Assembly (NCBI GenBank): GCA_018714665.1
Contig: DVNA01000169.1
Coordinates: 1 to 21,065, forward strand
Origin: Candidatus Gallibacteroides avistercoris
GTDB lineage: Bacteria; Bacteroidota; Bacteroidia; Bacteroidales; CHK158-818
DNA: 21,065 bases
Reading direction: 5' to 3'
In this document: one piece after another, positions 14,986-21,065 of the stretch
How the letters are laid out: the number at the start of each line of letters is the position of its first letter
Position numbering within the stretch: the first letter of the stretch is position 1
The notes under the pieces: generated by a model
The model's input: the letters and a program-made list of their open reading frames with translations, nothing else
The model's database searches: none
Told to the model about the DNA's origin: nothing
Position numbers and translations under genes: made by a program

Positions 14986-15435
14986 ATGGCCATCCATTAT
15001 TTTGCAGAAGAGACTCAGGTACCCGCCATAAAAAAGAGAGAAATATCCCGGTGGATCAAAGCCGTAGCCGCCACGTACGGAAAAACTACCGGAGAGATCA
15101 GCTACATCTTTTGCAACGACAGCCGCATCCTGGAAGTCAACCGGCAATACCTGCAACACGACTACTACACCGACATCATCACCTTCGACTACACCGAAGG
15201 CAACCGGATAAGCGGCGACATATTCATCAGCCTCGACACCGTCAAAAGCAACGCCCAGGAATACGGACAACGCTTCGAAGACGAGTTGCACCGCATCATC
15301 ATACACGGCATCCTCCACCTGTGCGGCATAAAAGACAAAGGCGAAAAAGAGCGGCAACAGATGACCCGATGCGAAAACCAGGCACTCGAACAACTGAGCG
15401 TCATGCAGGCCGAAGCACAAAAAGAAAACCCCTAA
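14986..15435 (+). CDS. ybeY: Endoribonuclease YbeY (16S rRNA 3'-end maturation)
   Basis: This small zinc-dependent endoribonuclease acts in 16S rRNA processing and ribosome quality control. The 149-residue protein matches YbeY in length and contains CNDSRILEVNRQYLQHDYYTD (43-63, split as CNDSRILE and NRQYLQHDYYTD), DIITFDY and SGDIFIS. The metal-site motif is HGILHLCGIKD, with His107 and His111 kept but Asp117 where most bacteria have the third histidine. To my knowledge this Asp is the normal Bacteroidota form rather than a defect. It follows the fused SpmA-SpmB gene by 13 bases and is probably co-transcribed with it. Confidence 0.92.
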   Translation: MAIHYFAEETQVPAIKKREISRWIKAVAATYGKTTGEISYIFCNDSRILEVNRQYLQHDYYTDIITFDYTEGNRISGDIFISLDTVKSNAQEYGQRFEDELHRIIIHGILHLCGIKDKGEKERQQMTRCENQALEQLSVMQAEAQKENP

Positions 15436-15660
15436 ACCGTACCCCATCTATCGTCTGCCCCCACCGGGCAGGCAACACCTTTCGAAGCCATCGCTCCCGC
15501 CCCCAACAGTCCAGGAGCCAATGAACCGCGCCTGTATCCATCCCAAAACATCGCCCCTCGTATACTACCCATTCTCCGGCAGGAGCCCTTTTACAGCCCC
15601 TCCCCAAAACCCATCCACATTTTCTACCGCCACAGATAGGCCGTTTAAACAAAGAAATCG
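15436..15660. other. Noncoding spacer between ybeY and the mnmG promoter
   Basis: These 225 bases are C-rich on the plus strand and contain no convincing gene on either strand. The only structure seen is a small hairpin, CTGCCC (15455-15460) with GGGCAG (15466-15471). It is not followed by a T-run, so it is at best a weak candidate for the end of the spmAB-ybeY transcript. Confidence 0.4.
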
Positions 15661-15668
15661 TATCTTTG
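15661..15668 (+). promoter_or_regulatory. -7 promoter box for mnmG-apt-uvrC
   Basis: TATCTTTG exactly matches TAnnTTTG, 27 bases before the mnmG ATG at 15696. Because transcription begins after the box, upstream in-frame start codons (15666) cannot be used, which fixes the start at 15696. Confidence 0.6.
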
Positions 15669-15695
15669 TCAAACGGAAGAAAAGTAAATTATCAG

Positions 15696-17573
15696 ATGAA
15701 TTTCAATTACGATGTCATTGTAGTAGGAGCGGGCCACGCCGGATGCGAAGCCGCCTGCGCAGCCGCCAACATGGGGTCGCGCACCCTGCTCATCACCATG
15801 GATATGAACAAAATCGCCCAAATGAGCTGCAACCCCGCCGTAGGAGGTATTGCCAAAGGGCAGATTGTCCGGGAGATCGACGCCTTGGGAGGACAGATGG
15901 GAATAGTAACCGACAAAACCGCCATCCAATTCCGGATGCTGAACCGCTCCAAAGGGCCGGCCATGTGGAGCCCGCGCGCCCAGAGCGACCGGCAAAAATT
16001 CATCGAGACCTGGCGGTCGGTCATCGAAAACACCCCCAACCTCTATATGTGGCAAGACACCGTAAAAGAGCTCATCATCGAAAACAATACGGTAAAAGGG
16101 GTGCGTACTGCCCTGAACCTCTCCATATACGCCACGTGCGTCATCCTGACCTCCGGCACATTCATGAACGGGCTGATGCACATCGGACGCACCCAGATAG
16201 CGGGCGGGCGAATCTCCGAACCGGCATCGTACGGTATCACCGAACAGCTCACCCGGATGGGGCTGACCGCCGGCCGGATGAAAACCGGCACACCGGTGCG
16301 TATCGACGGGCGCAGCATCGATTTCAGCCAAACCGTCAAACAAGAGGGAGAGAACGATTTTCACCAATTCTCCTACCTCAACGACTTTACCCCGCGACCC
16401 TTGCAGCAACAACCCTGCTGGATGGTACACACCAACGAGGCCGTACACGAGATACTGCGCAAGGGATTGCCCGATTCGCCCCTTTTCAACGGACAGATAA
16501 AGAGCATCGGCCCGCGGTATTGCCCCAGCATCGAGACCAAAATCGTAACCTTTGCCGACAAGACCGAGCACCAACTCTTTCTGGAACCGGAAGGGGAGAG
16601 CACCCACGAATATTACCTGAACGGATTCTCCTCCTCGCTGCCGTTGGAGATACAGCTGGCCGCCCTGCAAAAGATACCGGCCTTTGAAAACATCCAGATC
16701 TATCGCCCCGGGTACGCCATCGAATACGACTATTTCGATCCCACCCAACTCACCCATACCCTGGAAACAAAACGCATCAAGAACCTCTTCTTTGCCGGAC
16801 AGGTAAACGGAACCACCGGATACGAAGAGGCTGCCGGACAAGGATTGATAGCCGGCATCAATGCACACCGCAACGTCTGCGGGGAAGAACCCTTCATTCT
16901 CCACCGCGACGAAGCCTACATCGGCGTACTGATAGACGATTTGGTAACCAAAGGCGTAGACGAGCCCTACCGGATGTTCACCTCGCGGGCCGAATACCGC
17001 ATCTTGTTGCGGCAGGACGATGCCGATATGCGCCTGACCGAAAAAGCACACCGCATCGGGTTGGCCACCGACAAGCGCTACGAGCTGATGACCGAGAAGA
17101 AAAAGATGCGCGACGAGATCATCGACTTCGCCCGCAACTACTCCATCAAGCCGGCCTACATCAACCCCGGATTGGAACAGCTGGGCACCACCGCCCTGAA
17201 ACACGGAACCAAGCTGATCGAGTTGATTCTGCGCCCACAACTGACTATTGAAAACATAGCTACCCTGGTACCCGCTTTCCAACACCTGCTCGATCAGATA
17301 CCCAACCGTCGGGAAGAGATCATCGAAGCCGCCGAAATCATAATAAAATACGACGGATATATCCAGCGAGAAAAAACCATCGCCGAAAAGATAGAGCGGC
17401 TGGAAACTATCCGTATCAAGGGAAAATTCGATTACAGCCAAATCAAGCAGCTCTCGACCGAGGCCCGTCAGAAGCTGCAAAAAATAGATCCGGAAACCAT
17501 TGCACAAGCCTCCCGGATACCCGGCATTTCGCCCAGCGATATCAACATATTGTTGGTATTATTAGGCAGATAG
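15696..17573 (+). CDS. mnmG: tRNA uridine-5-carboxymethylaminomethyl modification enzyme MnmG (GidA)
   Basis: This is the FAD-dependent partner of MnmE. Together they install the (carboxymethyl)aminomethyl group on wobble U34 of several tRNAs. The 625-residue protein is of normal family length. The FAD-binding GAGHAG is at 11-16. MSCNPAVGGIAKGQIVREID, RSKGPAMWSPRAQSD and RYCPSIETK (the reactive-cysteine segment) are conserved GidA blocks, and FFAGQVNGTTGYEEAAGQG holds the FAD near the middle. The C-terminal helical domain ends GISPSDINILLVLLGR, as in other MnmG proteins. It is first in an mnmG-apt-uvrC run; the 50-base gap to apt carries a parS-like palindrome and no promoter box. Confidence 0.97.
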   Translation: MNFNYDVIVVGAGHAGCEAACAAANMGSRTLLITMDMNKIAQMSCNPAVGGIAKGQIVREIDALGGQMGIVTDKTAIQFRMLNRSKGPAMWSPRAQSDRQKFIETWRSVIENTPNLYMWQDTVKELIIENNTVKGVRTALNLSIYATCVILTSGTFMNGLMHIGRTQIAGGRISEPASYGITEQLTRMGLTAGRMKTGTPVRIDGRSIDFSQTVKQEGENDFHQFSYLNDFTPRPLQQQPCWMVHTNEAVHEILRKGLPDSPLFNGQIKSIGPRYCPSIETKIVTFADKTEHQLFLEPEGESTHEYYLNGFSSSLPLEIQLAALQKIPAFENIQIYRPGYAIEYDYFDPTQLTHTLETKRIKNLFFAGQVNGTTGYEEAAGQGLIAGINAHRNVCGEEPFILHRDEAYIGVLIDDLVTKGVDEPYRMFTSRAEYRILLRQDDADMRLTEKAHRIGLATDKRYELMTEKKKMRDEIIDFARNYSIKPAYINPGLEQLGTTALKHGTKLIELILRPQLTIENIATLVPAFQHLLDQIPNRREEIIEAAEIIIKYDGYIQREKTIAEKIERLETIRIKGKFDYSQIKQLSTEARQKLQKIDPETIAQASRIPGISPSDINILLVLLGR

Positions 17574-17581
17574 CCTAAAAA

Positions 17582-17597
17582 TGTTCCACGTGGAACG
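17582..17597. promoter_or_regulatory. parS-like ParB-binding palindrome
   Basis: TGTTCCACGTGGAACG contains a perfect 14-bp palindrome (17583-17596). It matches the degenerate chromosomal parS pattern TGTTNCACGTGNAACA at every fixed position except the last base (G for A). It lies 9 bases after the mnmG stop and 27 bases before the apt start, with no T-tract, so a terminator is unlikely. parS sites commonly sit in the origin-proximal part of the chromosome, often near gidA (mnmG). ParB binding itself is inferred. Confidence 0.6.
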
Positions 17598-17623
17598 ATG
17601 TTATCAAACAAAACATATATGCT

Positions 17624-18154
17624 ATGAAAACAGAAATAGAAGAGATCAAGCGTTCCATCCGCGACATACATGACTTTCCCATTCCAGGTATCGTGTTTAA
17701 AGATTTAGGCTCCGCCTTAAAAAATCCCCGTATTTTCAACCTGATTGCCAACCACCTGACCAACCTCTACCAAGACAAAGGCATTACAAAGGTAGTAGGC
17801 ATCGAATCGCGCGGATTTATCATGGGCTCCGTTTTAGCCTACCGATTGCAAGCCGGGTTCGTATTGGCTCGCAAACCAGGAAAGCTACCGGGTGAAATTA
17901 TTTCAGAATCTTATCAAAAAGAGTATGGAACCGATACAATCGAAATACAAACCGGTACCATCACCCCCGACGACGTCGTCCTTATCCACGACGACCTGTT
18001 GGCTACGGGCGGCACCATCATCGCCGTTCAACGCCTGGTAAAACGGTTTCAACCCCGAAAAATATACACCAGCTTCATCGTAGAACTGGAATTTTTACAT
18101 GGAAGAGAGCTATTCCCGGAAGGAATGGAAACAGAATCGCTCATCAAATTCTAA
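17624..18154 (+). CDS. apt: Adenine phosphoribosyltransferase
   Basis: The enzyme salvages adenine by transferring the 5-phosphoribosyl group from PRPP to give AMP, in the cytoplasm. The 176-residue protein matches the family length. FPIPGIVFKD (18-27) is the purine-side segment, ESRGF is at 61-65, RKPGKLPG at 83-90 forms the flexible loop, and the PRPP-binding loop is VLIHDDLLATGGT (119-131). His122 replaces the more usual Val of the loop lead-in (VLIVDD), which is a mild variation outside the phosphate contacts. The gene follows mnmG by 50 bases and precedes uvrC by three bases, so it is probably part of the same transcript. Confidence 0.95.
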   Translation: MKTEIEEIKRSIRDIHDFPIPGIVFKDLGSALKNPRIFNLIANHLTNLYQDKGITKVVGIESRGFIMGSVLAYRLQAGFVLARKPGKLPGEIISESYQKEYGTDTIEIQTGTITPDDVVLIHDDLLATGGTIIAVQRLVKRFQPRKIYTSFIVELEFLHGRELFPEGMETESLIKF

Positions 18155-18157
18155 CAA

Positions 18158-19984
18158 ATGAACCAGCCCACACCGCATATAAAAGAGATACTATCGCTCA
18201 TCCCCACCACGCCGGGAGTGTATCAATATTTCGACGAAAAAGGGAAGATCATCTACGTGGGCAAAGCCAAGAATCTGAAAAGAAGGGTATCCTCCTACTT
18301 TAACAAAGTACACGATTCGGCAAAGACCAACATCCTGGTCCGCCACATCCGCGACATCAAATACATCGTAGTAGAGACCGAAAACGATGCCCTCCATCTC
18401 GAAAACGCTCTCATAAAGGAGTACCAGCCCCGTTACAACGTACTGCTAAAAGACGACAAATCCTACCCGTGGATCGTGGTAAAGAACGAGCCCTTTCCCC
18501 GGGTATTTCTGACGCGTAACGTAGTCCGAGACGGAAGCAAATACTACGGCCCATACAGCAACGTACACCTGGCCAAAACCGTCTTGGAACTGATCCGGGC
18601 ACTCTATCCCCTGCGCACCTGCAAACTCTCCCTGACACCCGAAAACATAAAAAAAGGAAAATTCTCCCTCTGCCTGCAATACCACATAAAGAATTGCCAG
18701 GGATGTTGCCGGGGATTGATCAGCGAAGAAGAATACCTCGAAAACATCGCGCACATCAAACAAATATTGAGCGGACATACACAAGAGTTGAGCCACCATT
18801 TAAAAGCGGAGATGATGCGTTTATCCGACGAACTGCTCTTCGAAGAGGCCCAGGTATTGAAAGAAAAATACCTGCTGCTGGAAAACTATACCGCCAAATC
18901 GGTCATTGTAAGTATCACCATCCACAACGTCGATGTCTTTTCGTATGTCGAAGATGAAGAATCGGCCTTTATCAATTACCTGCACGTAGTCAACGGATCA
19001 ATCGTCCAGTGTTACACCCTCGAATACAAAAAACGGCTGGACGAAACAAAAGAGGCGTTGCTCTCGCTGGGTATCGTAGAGCTCCGCGAACGGTTCAACA
19101 GCCGCTCCAAAGAGATTATCGTCCCCTTTCTACCGGAAACCCAGCTGCCGGACACCACCTTCGTCCTTCCCCAGAAAGGAGATAAAAAGAAGCTGTTGGA
19201 GGTTTCCGAACAAAACGCCAAACAATACAAGGCCGACCGGTTAAAACAGCGGGAAAAACTCACTCCCAACCGGGCCGAACGTATCTTGCACCGGTTAAAA
19301 CAAGATTTCAGGTTAGAACACCTGCCCGTACACATCGAATGTTTCGACAACTCGAACATACAGGGGACAAACCCCGTAGCCTCGTGCGTTGTTTTCAAGA
19401 ACGCCAAACCCTCGAAGCGGGATTACCGTCATTTCAACGTAAAAACAGTAGTCGGCCCCGACGATTTTGCCTCCATGCAGGAGATCGTTTACAGACGTTA
19501 CAAAAGAATCTTGGATGAAGAGGGCGAATTGCCCCAGCTCATCATCATCGATGGCGGCAAAGGACAGCTCAATGCCGCCGTCAGCTCCTTAAAAGCACTC
19601 GGATTAACCGGAAAAGTAGCCATTGCCGGTATCGCCAAACGATTGGAAGAGATCTATTTCCCGGGCGACTCCATCCCCCTTTACTTAGACAAAAACTCCG
19701 AAAGCCTGAAACTCATCCAACGGCTCCGCGACGAAGCCCACCGCTTCGGCATCACCTTTCACCGGCAAAAGAGGAGCCACACCCAACTGACCTCCTCCCT
19801 GGATACCATAAAAGGCATCGGCGAGAAAACAAAAACCACCCTGTTGACACACTACAAAAGCGTAGCAAGGATAAAAGAAGCGACCGAAGAAGAACTGGCC
19901 AAACTTATCGGCTCATCCAAAGCCCATATTACCTACCAACACCTACACTCATTCGAACTTTCAAACCCGAATGAAACCCTATAA
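18158..19984 (+). CDS. uvrC: UvrABC excinuclease subunit C
   Basis: This is the dual-incision nuclease of nucleotide excision repair, acting with UvrA and UvrB. The 608-residue protein has every domain in order. The GIY-YIG nuclease is at about 16-95 (GVYQYF, IIYVGKAKNLKRR, metal-binding Glu83 in LENALIKEY). A cysteine cluster follows: Cys155, Cys172, Cys180 and Cys184, whose last spacings (8 and 4) match the reported [4Fe-4S] cluster of E. coli UvrC. The UvrB-binding UVR helix pair is at about 208-243. The RNase H-like 5'-incision domain has CFDNSN (395-400) and IIDGGKGQL (463-471). Paired helix-hairpin-helix motifs close the protein (about 545-600, KGIGEKTKT). It starts three bases after apt, so co-translation is likely. 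Confidence 0.96.
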   Translation: MNQPTPHIKEILSLIPTTPGVYQYFDEKGKIIYVGKAKNLKRRVSSYFNKVHDSAKTNILVRHIRDIKYIVVETENDALHLENALIKEYQPRYNVLLKDDKSYPWIVVKNEPFPRVFLTRNVVRDGSKYYGPYSNVHLAKTVLELIRALYPLRTCKLSLTPENIKKGKFSLCLQYHIKNCQGCCRGLISEEEYLENIAHIKQILSGHTQELSHHLKAEMMRLSDELLFEEAQVLKEKYLLLENYTAKSVIVSITIHNVDVFSYVEDEESAFINYLHVVNGSIVQCYTLEYKKRLDETKEALLSLGIVELRERFNSRSKEIIVPFLPETQLPDTTFVLPQKGDKKKLLEVSEQNAKQYKADRLKQREKLTPNRAERILHRLKQDFRLEHLPVHIECFDNSNIQGTNPVASCVVFKNAKPSKRDYRHFNVKTVVGPDDFASMQEIVYRRYKRILDEEGELPQLIIIDGGKGQLNAAVSSLKALGLTGKVAIAGIAKRLEEIYFPGDSIPLYLDKNSESLKLIQRLRDEAHRFGITFHRQKRSHTQLTSSLDTIKGIGEKTKTTLLTHYKSVARIKEATEEELAKLIGSSKAHITYQHLHSFELSNPNETL

Positions 19985-20026
19985 AAAAATTATAACTTAT
20001 TCATATACAATATAAAATATTTTATT

Positions 20027-20034
20027 TATATTTG
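20027..20034 (+). promoter_or_regulatory. -7 promoter box for the 3'-terminal membrane-protein gene
   Basis: TATATTTG exactly matches TAnnTTTG, 27 bases before the ATG at 20062, in the very AT-rich spacer after uvrC. The surrounding AT content raises the chance of a coincidental match, but position and spacing are as for the other genes here. Confidence 0.5.
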
Positions 20035-20061
20035 CTAATATATTAAACTAATCCCATTGCC

Positions 20062-21065
20062 ATGATATCACTAAACAACATAAAAAACATAGCCCATTAC
20101 GAATCGATCATACTATATAGAACCTGGCTGTTCAAACTATTCTGCATCTTTGAAATATTATTGGTTTTCTCCTTGTGTATGAACAGTTTTATCAGCGAAC
20201 CATCCAGCCGCTGGATTTACAAGGCCATATCGGCCAATATACCCTATACAACGTTAGTAACAGCCACATTGGCACAAATAATAGCCATTCTCTTTTTAGG
20301 TCCCGACTTTTTAAAAAGAGACAGACAAATAGATACTACCACCGTCTTTTTTATCCACTCTTTCAGTAATGCAGAATATATTTTAGGAAAAGTTTTAGGC
20401 ATTTTCAAGCTGTTTTTTCTCTTAACCCTTCTTCTAATCGGTATTATTCTGGTTTGCAACTTCATAACACCCGATGCCCCGATTGACTGGCAATCTTACC
20501 TGTTCTACTTTTTTATCATTTGGTTACCTGCCATCGTATTCTCGCTGGGATTATCCATCTTCGTCCATCTCCTGTTAAAAAGCCAGGCTCTCTCTTTTAT
20601 TTCACTAATTATATATCTGGCTATTTCCATCTTTTACATCGAAGATAAATTCCACTATATTTTCGATTTCATCGGATATAACCAACCGATGATGATATCT
20701 TCCATGGTAGGATACCACTATATGCAGGATGTCATCACCATACACGGTATGTACCTTATTTTAGGAATTTCCCTCATATTCTTTTCAATCTACCTATATA
20801 AACGTATTACCAACTACAACTACACGAAATATATTTGGCTATCCGCAGGAGGAGTCTCTCTACTATGTACCGTTTTCGTCGTTTTTACCTACCTGCATCA
20901 AAAACACTCGAAATTTCTTGAACAAGAAACTTTCATATCGCTCAACAACCAATATGTAAAGTATCCGAAAGTAAAAACCTTGGAATACAACCTGAAACTC
21001 GAACAACAAAAAAAAGGATTCAAGGCCAAAGCCGACATAACAGCCTTGAAACCCGATAGTGCCCA
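20062..21065 (+). CDS. Probable ABC-2-type permease fused to an M1-peptidase-like domain (3' end outside window)
   Basis: The frame is open from the ATG at 20062 to the window edge, giving 334 residues with no stop. Seven hydrophobic segments are visible at about 22-42, 59-80, 106-134, 145-172, 177-193, 227-246 and 257-277. The order (N-terminal helix after a short amphipathic leader, a loop with FLKRDRQIDTTT, then FSNAEYILGKVLGIFKL) resembles ABC-2 permeases. After the last helix the chain becomes soluble: YVKYPKVKTLEYNLKLEQQ, then KGFKAKADITALKPDSA. This looks like the first beta strands of an M1-aminopeptidase N-domain. Bacteroidota encode very long proteins joining these two parts, usually beside an ABC ATPase gene. 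The permease half is well supported; the peptidase half is inference from about 40 residues. The base composition is clearly AT-richer than the preceding genes. Confidence 0.6.
   Translation, partial: MISLNNIKNIAHYESIILYRTWLFKLFCIFEILLVFSLCMNSFISEPSSRWIYKAISANIPYTTLVTATLAQIIAILFLGPDFLKRDRQIDTTTVFFIHSFSNAEYILGKVLGIFKLFFLLTLLLIGIILVCNFITPDAPIDWQSYLFYFFIIWLPAIVFSLGLSIFVHLLLKSQALSFISLIIYLAISIFYIEDKFHYIFDFIGYNQPMMISSMVGYHYMQDVITIHGMYLILGISLIFFSIYLYKRITNYNYTKYIWLSAGGVSLLCTVFVVFTYLHQKHSKFLEQETFISLNNQYVKYPKVKTLEYNLKLEQQKKGFKAKADITALKPDSA

Noticed and set aside
15455..15471. CTGCCC/GGGCAG hairpin after ybeY as a terminator
   Set aside because: The stem is only six base pairs and no T-run follows, so termination is not supported.
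15401..15652. 83-codon minus-strand frame in the ybeY-mnmG spacer
   Set aside because: It overlaps the end of ybeY, is rich in Gly, Arg and Trp, and has no promoter box or family resemblance.
15669..17507. 612-codon minus-strand frame opposite mnmG
   Set aside because: mnmG is certain on the plus strand; the reverse frame has no recognisable domain.

Overview
The window looks like chromosomal DNA of a gut-type Bacteroidales (phylum Bacteroidota). The evidence is a set of exact TAnnTTTG promoter boxes (the Bacteroidota -7 element) in front of genes on both strands, A-rich rather than Shine-Dalgarno-rich leaders, a secreted sialidase, a two-subunit KorA/KorB 2-oxoacid:ferredoxin oxidoreductase with the gamma domain fused to alpha, a fused SpmA-SpmB protein, and the order mnmG-apt-uvrC. 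Most of the window is GC-rich for this group, but the last kilobase is clearly AT-richer. The genus cannot be named from the sequence alone.

Layout. 1-2.3 kb (+): the 3' part of a PiT-type phosphate permease with a helical C-terminal domain, then a secreted GH33 sialidase whose -7 box overlaps a 13-bp inverted repeat. 2.3-6.8 kb (-): korA-korB, and upstream of it a translationally coupled aroK/secreted EEP-phosphatase pair. 6.9-7.6 kb (+): an RNase HI with a eukaryote-like hybrid-binding domain. 7.7-11.7 kb (-): a tight four-gene surface-glycan operon, running from a WaaP-like Kdo kinase through a GT-A glycosyltransferase and UDP-galactopyranose mutase (Glf) to a probable galactofuranosyltransferase. 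11.96-13.6 kb (-): a 2-hydroxyacid dehydrogenase coupled to an AlkD-like DNA glycosylase. 13.7-15.4 kb (+): fused SpmA/SpmB and ybeY. 15.7-20 kb (+): mnmG-apt-uvrC with a parS-like palindrome between mnmG and apt. 20.06 kb to the end (+): the open 5' end of a large membrane protein that is probably an ABC-2 permease fused to an M1-peptidase-like domain.

How the genes work together. The best-defined functional unit is the 7.7-11.7 kb operon: Glf makes UDP-galactofuranose, the last gene probably transfers it, the GT-A enzyme adds another sugar, and the WaaP-like kinase probably phosphorylates Kdo. This fits a galactofuranose-containing LPS/LOS core. The mnmG-apt-uvrC block is housekeeping (tRNA modification, purine salvage, excision repair). 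The parS-like site there suggests a position in the origin-proximal, ParB-bound part of the chromosome. No tRNA or rRNA gene, CRISPR array, insertion sequence or phage gene was seen. No gene-free stretch exceeds 300 bases.
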